The notes below the pieces were generated by a model. It searched no databases. It saw only the letters and a list, made by a program, of their open reading frames with translations, and was not told the origin of the DNA. From Arcuatula senhousia (taxonomy: Eukaryota > Mollusca > Bivalvia > Mytilida > Mytilidae), in assembly GCA_963971305.1 (NCBI GenBank), contig OZ020313.1, positions 20,285,260 to 20,349,259 of the forward strand: a stretch of 64,000 nucleotides of DNA, in the 5' to 3' direction. Position numbers and translations under genes: made by a program. Of this stretch, positions 1-10,466 are shown piece after piece (position 1 is the stretch's first letter; the number at the start of each line of letters is the position of its first letter).

Positions 1-1070
1 TTCATGTCATTTATATTGTGTTTTTCTTACCGGATTTAAACTATGCGAAATAAATCAAAGCAACGCGACGCTTACTGGTATGCCAATGTATGTTGCAACA
101 GTAAGGTACCGTTGTTCCTGATGACAGTTTGATTTACACGTAGTTTCATTTTTCTTCATAGTGTCTTCAATAAATCTAATTTCTCATTTCATAAAAGTTT
201 CTCATAAAAGTTTCATTTGATTTTCAAGTATGAATGTTAGTCTGGTGGAATAAGTATATAAATATATATTTTACTGTGATTTGTATAATAATGTTTACTG
301 TTTATTCCATTCAGGATTATTGTATGTGTATAATGTATGTGTGCCTTTGATCTTATTGTAAGATGTAAGTTGTGCAAAGAAATGTTAAAAAAATAATTTT
401 TGTGTTGCTTTGTTAATTTGTTATTCTATAAATGCTCAATAAACTAGTACATATGAGATTCGAATTCGCTATTTTTTTACTGTTAGTTTATTTATTTGCA
501 ATACAACATTTTCACACCACTAGAGCAAAATTCACAAAACTATAACTTTTTTCTATATTTTAATAGATTGGCAATTGTATCATAAGCAATTATTATATAA
601 TTTGTTTAATTTCTTTTATAGATTTAAAATGCAATAATTAAGTTTTCTTTTCATCCCAATAAATCATACCATATTTTACCATTGACCAAATCTGTTATCC
701 CATTGGCCAACGATATGTTTGTAATATGGACATTAAAAATATCACACATGCATAAAAAAGTCATGAAAGTTGATTTGTTTTATTTTATTTAAAGTATCAC
801 TTCCATAAAAAAAAAAGTCAACGGCTTTGTTCATTTGGTTTTTGTAGTGGGATAATAAACTTTAATACACCATATATTAATTTTAATGCACAAGTAAAAT
901 GGTTTGTACAACACAATATCAAGACAAAAGCCATAAAAAACTGGGTATTTGAAATATAATATATATGAAATAAACGCATAAAAGAAGCAAAGGTACCAAT
1001 GGGGCATTCGAATTGTAAAAGTCCGAAAGGGCGAGACAATACCAGCCAACACAAACAAGCACAGGACGAA
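1..1070. other. Non-coding AT-rich stretch, no gene recognised
   Basis: No convincing coding potential on either strand. An AATAAA hexamer lies near position 437 but I see no gene attached to it. Positions 992-1035 read on the minus strand resemble 36375-36425 on the plus strand (a shared stretch around CCCTTTCGG and CATTGGTACC), so this is part of a dispersed repeat. The short overlapping ORFs here look like chance. Confidence 0.6.
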
Positions 1071-3853
1071 AACAAGAGGCTCCCAGGAGCCTGAATCGCT
1101 CACCTGGTCTTGATGTTGACCCTATACTTTTGTAGAGCTAAATGAGCTGAACATTTAAGCAAGCAACAGCTTTTCTCTACCTGCAATAGTTTTCATTCTA
1201 CAGGCCAAAAACACCATTTTTCACCTATAACCCCTATAAGGAGTCATCTGACAACTTTGACCCTATGAAGACTTTTGTAGAGCTAAATGAGCTGAACATT
1301 TAAGCAAGCAACAGCTAATCTCTATCTGCAATAGTTTTCATTCTGTAGGCCAATAACATGAAAAATGGCTATTTTTCAGGGGCCGTAACCCCTATAAGGG
1401 GTCATCTGACAACTTCAACCCTATGGAGAATTTTGTAAAGCTAAATTAGCTGAACATTTAAGCAAGCAACAGCTAATCTCTATCTGCAATAGTTTTCATT
1501 CTGTAGGACAAAAACATGAAAAATCGCTATTTTTCAGGGGCCGTAACCCCTATAAGGAGTCATCTGACAACTTCGACTCTATGGAAAATTTTGTAGAGCT
1601 AAATGAGCTGAACATTTAAGCAAGCAACAGCTAATCTCTATCTGCAATAGTTTTCATTCTGTAGGACAAAAACATGAAAAATCGCTATTTTTCAGGGGCC
1701 GTAAACCCTATAAGGGGTCATCTGACAACTTCGACCCTATGGAGAATTTTGTAGAGCTCAATGAGCTGAACATTTAAGCAAGCAACAGCTAATCTCTATG
1801 TGCAATAGTTTTCATTCTGTAGGCCAAAAACATGAAAAAATGCCATTTTTCAGGGGCCGTAACCCCTATAAGGGGTTATCTGACAACTTCGATCCTATGG
1901 AGACTTTCGTAGAGCTAAATGAGCTAAACATTTAAGCAAGCAACAGCTAATCTCTATCTGCAATAGTTTTCATTCTGTAGGCCAAAAACATGAAAAATGG
2001 CTATTTTTCACCTTTAAGGGGCTGTAACCCCTATAAGGGGTCATCTGACAACTTCGACCCTATGGAGACTTTTGTAGAGTTAAATGAGCTGAACATTTAA
2101 GCAAGATACAGCTAATCTCTATCTGCAATAGTTTTCATTCTGTAGGCCAAAAACATGAAAAATTGCTATTTTTCAGGGGCCGTAACCCCTATAAGGAGTC
2201 ATCTGACAACTTCGACTCTATGGAAAATTTTGTAGAGCTAAATGAGCTGAACATTTAAGCAAGCAACAGCTAATCTCTATCTGCAATAGTTTTCATTCTG
2301 TAGGACAAAAACATGAAAAATCGCTATTTTTCAGGGGCCGTAACCCCTATAAGGGGTCATCTGACAACTTCGACCCTATGGAGAATTTTGTAGAGCTCAA
2401 TGAGCTGAACATTTAAGCAAGCAACAGCTAATCTCTATGTGCAATAGTTTTCATTCTGTAGGCCAAAAACATGAAAAAATGCCATTTTTCAGGGGCCGTA
2501 ACCCCTATAAGGGGTCATCTGACAACTTCGATCCTATGGAGACTTTCGTAGAGCTAAATGAGCTAAACATTTAAGCAAGCAACAGCTAATCTCTATCTGC
2601 AATAGTTTTCATTCTGTAGGCCAAAAACATGAAAAATGGCTATTTTTCACCTTTAAGGGGCTGTAACCCCTATAAGGGGTCATCTGACAACTTCGACCCT
2701 ATGGAGACTTTTGTAGAGTTAAATGAGCTGAACATTTAAGCAAGCAACAGCTAATCTCTATCTGCAATAGTTTTCATTCTGTAGGCCAAAAACATGAAAA
2801 ATTGCTATTTTTCAGGGGCCGTAACCCCTATAAGGAGTCATCTGACAACTTCGACTCTATGGAAAATTTTGTAGAGCTAAATGAGCTGAACATTTAAGCA
2901 AGCAACAGCTAATCTCTATCTGCAATAGTTTTCATTCTGTAGGACAAAAACATGAAAAATCGCTATTTTTCAGGGGCCGTAACCCCTATAAGGGGTCATC
3001 TGACAACTTCGACCCTATGGAGAATTTTGTAGAGCTCAATGAGCTGAACATTTAAGCAAGCAACAGCTAATCTCTATGTGCAATAGTTTTCATTCTGTAG
3101 GCCAAAAACATGAAAAAATGCCATTTTTCAGGGGCCGTAACCCCTATAAGGGGTCATCTGACAACTTCGATCCTATGGAGACTTTCGTAGAGCTAAATGA
3201 GCTAAACATTTAAGCAAGCAACAGCTAATCTCTATCTGCAATAGTTTTCATTCTGTAGGCCAAAAACATGAAAAATGGCTATTTTTCACCTTTAAGGGGC
3301 TGTAACCCCTATAAGGGATCATCTGACAACTTCGACCCTATGGAGACTTTTGTAGAGTTAAATGAGCTGAACATTTAAGCAAGCAACAGCTAATCTCTAT
3401 CTGCAATAGTTTTCATTCTGTAGGCCAAAAACATGAAAAAATGCTATTTTTCACCTTTAAGGGGCCGTAACCCCTATAAGGGGTCATCTGACAACTTTGA
3501 CCAAATTGAGACTTTTGTAGAGCTTTTGATGCTGAATCAGTAGCGTGGCCTCAGATTTCCTCTATCTCTTATACTTTTTGATTTATAAGCCAAAAACAGT
3601 AGTCTGACCCCCCTAGTCTATTTTTAGTAACGGCGGCCATGTTTTTTAACGGATTAAAAATCAAAACACAAGTTTGGTGCAGGACACCCTAAGGATCATT
3701 CATATCAAGTTTCATTAAATTCTGTTTGGTAGTTTCAGAGGAGAAGATTTTTGAAAAATTGTTAACAGACGACGACGACGACGACAGACGACGACGACGG
3801 ACGCCAAGTGATGGTAATAGCTCACATGGACCTTCGGTCCAGGTGAGCTAAAA
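1071..3853 (-). mobile_element. Tandem-repeat transposable element (pearl/HINE-like), copy A
   Basis: The element is bounded by the 10-bp inverted repeat GCTCACCTGG (1098-1107) and CCAGGTGAGC (3839-3848). Outside the left repeat is the palindrome AGGCTCC-CA-GGAGCCT (1077-1092). The right end folds into a 15-bp stem with one mismatch and a C(TTCG)G loop (3818-3850). A short ACG-rich microsatellite lies at 3770-3800. The core is a tandem array of about 158-bp units. Short asymmetric inverted ends, a terminal palindrome, a microsatellite and a core of units near 160 bp are features described for bivalve pearl elements and Helentron-associated elements. Assignment to that class is inference. No protein is encoded. 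The orientation is set by calling the TTCG-hairpin end the 5' end, as in copies B to E. Confidence 0.75.
1111..3530. repeat. 158-bp tandem array with a 639-bp higher-order repeat
   Basis: The landmark TCATCTGACAACTT recurs at 1244, 1402, 1560, 1718, 1876 (as TTATCTG), 2041, 2199, 2357, 2515, 2680, 2838, 2996, 3154, 3319 and 3484, giving spacings of 158 or 165 bp. The 165-bp units carry an extra ACCTTTAAGG-type insertion. From 1560 the units cycle through four types, told apart by GACTCTATGGAAAA, then GAGCTCAATG with CTCTATGTGC, then GATCC with GACTTTCG, then GAGTTAAATG. The cycle restarts at 2199 and 2838, a constant 639-bp period over three rounds. The rounds are almost identical, which points to recent amplification of the four-unit block. 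Confidence 0.95.
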
Positions 3854-5190
3854 AAAACAGACAACATTTAAAAAACAAAAACACAAAAACTACTGAATGT
3901 CAATTAACAACGCGAACTCTTGTCGTAATGAAAGTGAGCTCAGGTGCTCCGGAAGAGTAAGCGGTTTTTGTATGCTATAGCACGCCCGTCGCAATGCCAA
4001 TTTCCAATATAGTGTGTCAAATCTGGACAAAATCCTATGACAAACCAACATCTATACTCATCTGAGAGATGGAAATCCCATATTTGTCTATGAGTGCATG
4101 ATGATGTCTACCGTAAAATTTATTGATTGACGAAAGCAATCGAGGAGCAACATACATGTAACCTTGTGATAACAATTTTTGTGTCAAACATTAGGCTCTG
4201 CCGAGGAAATGGATGTAATTACCGCAAGCACTGAAGTAACGAATCAATTGTGATACGTAAATTCCATAAGCTGGAGCGGACGGAATGTTGCTACACATAA
4301 GTATAAATGAATGTTTAAATGTATAACATGAATTAAAGGGAAAATTTAAAAATGTTGTAAACAGCTAATCGTTTTGTGAATGTATGTTAATTAACGATAA
4401 ACTTAAAGGGCATAAAACCACAAAAGTACATCGTATAGGATTTCAAGCCCGGGAGTAGAATAGCATAAAAAATTTGATAATACAGAAATTTCAGGTGAAA
4501 ATTAGATGATTTGGTCCAACACAAAATTGTTGTCGCGGAATAACAAGGTTGATCTAGGAGAGACAAGACACAGCTCAGTAAGAACAAACCATCCATGTAG
4601 GTGATATCAAAACTAAACTACCACAAAGTTCCAGGCGTAACACTTTAAAATGCGTATGATACGCAATGAGCTACTCAAGCTATAAAACATGTAAGGCTTA
4701 GAACGAAAGTAACTATAAAGACACGTAAGTATGATTGTAATTGTAGTATCTCGATAATGCCTCTACTAGTGATCCTAAAGATATATTATCCGAACTTGTC
4801 TAATTAGGTCCAAGTCTAGTTTTCAGTCTATATATTAGTCTAACTATAAACTTTTCAGAAGCACCAAAAAACTTGACTGTGCGACAGTATGGACAATGGG
4901 ACAGTAAAGAACTGGTGTTGACAATACATTTCTCCTGATAACGGAGTTGGCCTCAGAGGTATGATGGCTCATATCTTAACATACATAATACATGTAATAA
5001 AAGTTTTTATCTTATGTATTTAATTTATTGGAGATTAATGACAGTAGCCACTAAATAATCATTATCAATAAGATGAGTATAAATAAGTGATAAAGCGTGA
5101 TATAAAATAAAGGTCCAAGGCTGTCGGTCAATCATTGTTATCAATCTTGATGACCTCTCCTTTTTGAAGCATTGTGATATTATAACTTAT
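3854..5190. other. Non-coding stretch, nothing recognised
   Basis: No supportable gene, RNA or clear repeat. The 69-residue minus-strand ORF near 4.4-4.6 kb has no recognisable motif. Confidence 0.5.
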
Positions 5191-5194
5191 TGAA

Positions 5195-5646
5195 TGAGTT
5201 GGTGTTTTATGCCCTTGCAACGCTATATAGGTTATTCAAAGGCGATGAAAACCATGAAAAGAATGATAAAATGAACATGAAATAATGATGAGAAATGAAT
5301 ATGGAGGTGGGATGGGAAACCAATGAAAAAGGGGAGATGTGGGTCGGTACGGAATATTTCGCCTATGTGGTGCACCACTTGGCGGTCCACAAAAGGCTCT
5401 TTTACGTGCATGAAGCTTGGCACTCTCTACACACGTTGGCCCACTATGGTCAGTGGTCAGGATTTCCGTAACAACCCCTGACAACCCCTGCGGACGAGGG
5501 CAACCCTATTCAGCCACCTAGGCTACACACCTTGGTCGCTCTGTGGGCTGAGCTCTTACTCCGATGTCAGAATTCCAAGACCTTAGTCGCCTCTTACGAC
5601 AAGCTATGCTTTGCTGCAGGCATATTCGCCTGTCGGGCTGCACGGG
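5195..5646 (-). mobile_element. SINE family A, full-length but diverged, reverse strand
   Basis: Read on the minus strand it starts CCCGTGC and contains GGCGAAT, CTTGTCGTAAGAGGCGAC, GGTGGCTGAATAGGGT and CACGTAAAAGAG, and ends with the AACCTATATAGCGTTGC block and ACACCAACTC-type tail seen in the copies at 52860-53348 and 61660-62154. It carries many substitutions relative to those two, so it is an older insertion. No convincing target-site duplication is left. Flanking ACTTATTGAATGAG and ACATAATGAAATGAG are only loosely similar. The small ORFs across it are accidental. Confidence 0.88.
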
Positions 5647-5659
5647 ACATAATGAAATG

Positions 5660-7470
5660 AGGAGTCGGATTAGTACACATGACTTATAGAATAAACGAGT
5701 TTTTTTAAATGCTGGGTCGGTCATTTTGTCTTTTCTAGGGGATCCTATTGGATCACTACAGTAGAGTTCGTTAACGTCTAGAAGATGACAGGGCTACTTC
5801 AATTTTCTCGCATATATAAATATAGTGACACTGATTCAAAATACAAAGTACCAAAAGCCGATACCATTAAAAAGATAGATATGGAATAAATATATTAAAT
5901 GTATAATTCAATGAGTAACCTCTTTTCAGCAGCATTTGAATAAAAAACAGTGGAACTTAAAGTGTCGAATGAGAAGAACTTACAACCAAGAATTTCAAAT
6001 ATATAGAGAACAGATATTTTAGCTCTGATGACATCGGTCGGTTGTTTATACTAAACAATTGTATTACTGTCAATACTTTACTTTCGAATAAAAACCTCGC
6101 TTTTAAAAATGGAAAATACAAGAACGTTTCCAAAAGTGCACATAGTTCTAATTTTCAAAAATATGCAATATGTTATGTAAAATAATTTTGAAACAAACTC
6201 CAAGAAAAAAATGTACATTTTGCAGTTTGAGTTACTCACCTTTCAACACAAAATTTTGTTTCAATTGTACTTAATTTTATATGTCAACTGGCAAAATATC
6301 AAAAGTAAATAGCTAATACGCAAGCTTGTTAAGTCCATTTTCTTTGTGAGAGGTAGACTCAGTCTGTATAATATACCGAATCATTTTCACGATTAATTAT
6401 AAGCCCACGTTAAAATCAGACAAAAGTATAGATGTGATGGCACATGAAGGAGAAATAAAAACACCGCAAACTTTGGACTATGCATTTTAAAGAAAACATC
6501 ATTTTGGTTTATTTAAGTTATTCACCACTTTACCGTTTTAGATTGAATCATTTGGATATTTTTTCGCCTAAGTTTCTAGGAAATCAACATACTAACGTAC
6601 AGGTCGAAATAAAATGATGATAATAAGCAGTGGCGTATAATAATTTCGCCAAAAAAATTATAAACAACAATAAAAAAAAAAATGATAATAAAAAAATGTT
6701 TCTCCTATAAGGATATTGTAATGTTTTGTTTGTCATGTTGCCATTGTGTGTTCCCCATACCATTTCATGTTCATTATATCAACCCTTCCGTGTTCAGCAC
6801 CCTGTTCACCGCCTGTGATTAAAACAATAGATAGTCTTGTTTGTTTGTTATTTGTCTCAGTCCAGTCAACAATATTTCAGGCATATTAAGACAAGAACTA
6901 ATAACAAAAAAATAATTGTGTAGACCCACTGACTACTCCTTTTAGACGCTTTATTCTCTATACAGTTTCTGTAAATCTTTCTTGTTTATAACTACATGTA
7001 TGTCATGTATGTAGATTAGCATCCCCATTACATTTTTAAAATCCATCGGCTTTGGCCATTGAACATGCAAATGTGCACAACCTATTTAAAAAAAATTGAT
7101 CTGATTTTTGGGCAGGGGCTATTTACTTATGATCATGAGCTATCGCTCGCAGTTTTAATTACATTTGCACAAAAAAAATGATCAATAGTCATGATAGTGT
7201 TTATTTTAATCTCTGAAATAAGTTTTCATGATTCTTTATATGTTCTAAAAGATCATGATACATGTACTCTTTTTATACAAACTTCCAATGCGTCGAAGAA
7301 GAAAATTTTGCTGTCGAGGCCTGTTCGTTTGTCAGGCAATGGAACGAAATCTGCAAGGGGTGAATGAAATATTTTTTTTAATAAGCGTGTTGTTTCATTT
7401 TACATAACTTCAATGTCTATGAAGACGGATTTCTATGGTCTTCTGGTGTGCTTCACCCCATGTACTACTT
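5660..7470. other. Non-coding stretch with degraded repeats
   Basis: Positions 5870-5990 contain a diverged piece of the dispersed unit of about 350 bp (GTAACCTC...CAGCAGCATTTGAAT). Positions 6745-6825 resemble the 3' part of SINE family A (CATTTCATGTTCATT...TTCACCGCCTGT). Otherwise AT-rich sequence without a gene. Confidence 0.45.
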
Positions 7471-7472
7471 AC

Positions 7473-7592
7473 CAGGATATTTCCCTGGACCGATCGATCG
7501 GTGGCTTTGAGTGGCCGCCAGACCCCTTGCCGAATACAATTTGTTTCCATTTAGCCGAAGGCTAGTTACATCACTGATAAAAGCATCAATTT
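7473..7592 (-). CDS. Candidate internal exon, unrecognised protein
   Basis: On the minus strand a pyrimidine-rich acceptor (CTTGCTTTTTTCGTGCTTTAG) abuts a 120-bp open segment followed by a strong donor, CCTG|GTAAGTAGT. The segment encodes 39 whole codons with one split codon at each end and a length divisible by three. The peptide runs from IDAFISDVTSLRLNGNK to SIGPGKYP. It is less AT-rich than its surroundings. The middle (LYSARGLAATQ) faintly recalls the start of SPRY-type domains, but I do not assign it. I found no partner exons nearby, so this could be an isolated exon of a gene with long introns or a chance combination. The exon contains the perfect 14-bp palindrome ACCGATCGATCGGT (7489-7502). 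Confidence 0.33.
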
Positions 7593-8011
7593 CTAAAGCA
7601 CGAAAAAAGCAAGGATATTTATAAACAGCAAAAATATGGACATACTGCCAGATACACAAACAATAATTGAAAAACAAATAAATGAAAGATAAAAGAGATT
7701 GGGTAAAAAGTTCTCACTTTTAGCAAAAGACTCGTTGCGTTTTTTTTTCCATTTATAAAGTCGCTCAAAAGATCTTTTCCTTAAGTTAATATGGATAACA
7801 TTTTGTAATATTTTTGATACTTAAAACAATCTTTCGTCGATCTTTAAAAATTGGCGGAATTTCAAATCGAAACTTTTTTACTTGTCATCCGATTTTGAAA
7901 TTTTTTATTGCATGTTTGTTCTTGTCGAATGTGGAATTTCCGTTATGTGAAAACCCTCTACATGTCTTTACACTTTTATATGGAATGCCATACTTGTAAC
8001 TTTGCCATTCT
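7593..8011. other. Non-coding stretch, nothing recognised
   Basis: AT-rich sequence with no gene or repeat that I can support. Confidence 0.45.
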
Positions 8012-8060
8012 TTTAATAATAATAACTTTATTGTCATATAAATCATATTACACACGATTT
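8012..8060 (-). mobile_element. LINE 3' tail
   Basis: Read on the minus strand it gives GTGTAAT, then CAATAAAGTTATTATTATT. The same order (GTGTAAT, CAATAAAG, short AT-rich microsatellite) closes the LINE copies at 18130-18173, 58908-58945 and 60911-60957. It is interpreted as the 3' terminus of a heavily truncated LINE insertion. Confidence 0.6.
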
Positions 8061-8084
8061 GTGACAGACTACAGTCTTATAACT

Positions 8085-8395
8085 TAAAAGATAAAGATGA
8101 GCATGATGAACTTATGTCAAACTATAAAAATACAATTAAACATTTTCAGGAGCAATGGTCGTGTAAAGATAAAGATATACATTTTATAAATAATATAAAA
8201 GAACATAGAAGGCCAATTGTAAGTTTGTGATAAAGCAATTACCTGTACTGATATAAAAGAAGTACTTAGAAAACTAAAGTCCGGGCCTGACATTTTGTAT
8301 GAAGTTATTAAAGACAGTAGTTCAGTAACAGTAAGATGGTATGCAAAACTTTTTAACCCCATTATACAATCTGGATTTTACCCCAGTATATATAT
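8085..8395 (+). pseudogene. LINE reverse transcriptase fragment (N-terminal part)
   Basis: Positions 8250-8390 translate as DIKEVLRKLKSGPD, then ILYEVIKDSS, then YAKLFNPIIQSGFYPS. This fits the conserved start of non-LTR retrotransposon reverse transcriptases (helix with LKxGKAxGPD, then ...KLFNxIxxSGxYP). The frame is broken near 8225-8245 and no catalytic motif follows. It is a small inactive piece, in the opposite orientation to the LINE tail just to its left. Confidence 0.65.
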
Positions 8396-8399
8396 CAAA

Positions 8400-9185
8400 G
8401 CATTTCACATATCCTGAATTGACTCCTAAGATATTTTAATTAAGTTTAAAATTGTCTATGAACAACTTATTTTGAAAATTTGTTACGTGTTTTCTTATAT
8501 TTTCAATTTTGTTTTTGGGGTTTTAATGCTTGATTTTGGGTAATTTTTTTGGTTGGTGATGGGAGTTTTGGAGGGGGGACCGAAGGACTGAACGTGAACC
8601 CATTGGTTTCAACACATCCATCAATTGAGTTTTGGTCAACTAATTCGAATTTCGAAAATTGAATGACTCTCTTAAACATTCCTTATTTGTTTATTGATTT
8701 TCTTCAACCATTTTTGTTATCCACTGATCCCGGTGCATTGTGCCTTTAGCTTTGTTATACTTTTGCTTTTCATCATCAAGGCCTTCTTCATTAGTTCTTA
8801 GCCACCATAGTCATAGTTTCAATTAAAATTGTGCATACGTTTGATGTCAAATTACATTATAAATTACATGGAAATTTGTTTGTTTGTTATTCATTACCAG
8901 CAATCAGTTTATAGATCAGGACAAACGTCACATTGCTGATATAGATTGGTGATGATAACATTTTTCATATATAACTGTAAATTAATATCCACAACGTTAT
9001 CATAAATCTGTATCAGATATCAAATTTGTTTATTTTAATTAAATATTTGTGCTTGCACTGTACATTGATACAGTTGTATCTAAAATCTTGCACAGATTGC
9101 AATGATAAGATAACTTCTTTTTGGTTAAATTTATAGCCAGAAGGTCGAATCATCTTACTGATGTTTGGAATACTAGTATTTATAT
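8400..9185. other. Non-coding stretch, nothing recognised
   Basis: No gene or clear repeat seen. Confidence 0.45.
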
Positions 9186-9187
9186 CA

Positions 9188-10015
9188 TGTTAGTTTATGC
9201 CGTCACTATGCGTCCATCATCGTCGTCTGTAAACGATTTCAAAAAGCCATCTCATCTAAAACCACTGAAACTTTGCTGGAATGTTTTATGATAAAAAGAT
9301 CAGATAAAAACGTGGGCACTATTACTTAAAATAGCACACTGGGTAAGATCACTTAAAATGGCTTATATCTCAGCAACTATAACAGAAAGTAAACATCCGC
9401 AGCCAAGGGTCTGACGCTCTTTAGTATAAAAGCTCTACAAAAGTTTTGATTGGGTCTGAGTTGTCAGATGAACCTTAAAGGAATATTACCCTTTAAAAGT
9501 TGAAAATAGTATTTTTCAAGTTTTTGTCCAATAGAAAGAAAACCTCTACAAATAGAGAAAAGCTTTTGCTTGTTTTAACCTAAAGACCATTGAGCTATAC
9601 ATTAGTCTTCTTTCGGTCAAAGTTGCCAGATGACCCTTAAAGGGCTAATGGCTCTTTAAATGTCAAAAATAGCATTTTTATGTTTTTGTCCTAAAACATG
9701 AAAACTATTGAAGAAAGAGAAACAAACCTTCAGCTCTGAATATTCAGCGCTTTAAAAATTTTCATAAGGTCGAAGTTTTTAGGGGAATGGCATGGCCATT
9801 TAATGGTAAAAAATACAAGTAACGTTTCTTCATGTTTTTGCCTCAATGAATGAAAACCAGAGAAAAAAGAAAAAAGCTGTTGCTCACCTTTAACCTTCAA
9901 CTTATTATGCTCTATAAAAGCTCTGTTGTGTCGTTGTCAGCTGACCCCTTATAGAACAGGCCCTAGTAGCTTTAGCACAAGGTGACTGATTCAGACTCTT
10001 TTGAGCCTCTTGTTT
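9188..10015 (+). mobile_element. Tandem-repeat transposable element, copy B
   Basis: Starts with the degraded 5' end and microsatellite (TATGCCGTCACTATGCGTCC, then ATCATCGTCGTCTG). A head module follows (CACTATTACTTAAAATAG), then four or five diverged core units, each with a TTGTCAGATGA-type landmark, the reverse complement of that in copy A. It ends with GGTGACTGATTCAGACTC, then GAGCCTCTTGTTTT, a decayed form of the terminal palindrome. It is older and shorter than copy A. Confidence 0.75.
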
Positions 10016-10300
10016 TCACTTGTTTTATTTTTTTTCAAATTTTTCAGTCATATAAGTATAAACGCAATAGTTTGAAAAGACACTGCTCTGCTCTTAACAG
10101 ATTCAAATCAAAAGGAACAAAAGAATTTACTTGAATTTAAATGTAAAAAAAGTATAAAAATGAGGATATTAAACATTTTTTTTTAAAGTAAACACAACAA
10201 ATCTGCATTTTCCCCAAGAAATAAACCACAACAGTTGATATCACGGTTAGCAGTTCTTCATTGCTGAAAAAACAATAATGTCTATAAATAAGCATAAAGT
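10016..10300. other. Non-coding stretch, nothing recognised
   Basis: AT-rich sequence without recognisable features. Confidence 0.45.
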
Positions 10301-10466
10301 GCATATATACAATAATAGTACATTGACTCGAAATAAATTTTTTTATACGGATGAGGCTTAGAAACAGGAAAACGCGAGGGTCTCCCGAGCGTTTTCTTGT
10401 TTCGAGCCGAATTCGTATAAAATAATTTTATTTCGAGTCAGTGTACTATTATTGTGTTTATACTGC
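10301..10466. mobile_element. Long-hairpin (foldback) element
   Basis: The left arm (10301-10379) and right arm (10385-10466) are near-perfect inverted copies around a short loop at about 10382. Both arms read AATAATAGTACA(T/C)TGACTCG, then AAATAAA, TTTTATACG, GAAACA(G/A)GAAAACGC. The whole unit is about 166 bp and is almost entirely stem. This is the form of a foldback MITE. No coding capacity and no target duplication could be fixed. Confidence 0.85.

Noticed and set aside
818..1103. Two overlapping minus-strand ORFs of 85 and 90 residues
   Set aside because: Both lie partly over the end of the tandem-repeat element and a dispersed repeat, with no protein motifs.
1111..3530. Regular repeats that could suggest a CRISPR array
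   Set aside because: Units of 158 bp are contiguous without unique spacers, the host is eukaryotic and the array lies inside a transposable element.
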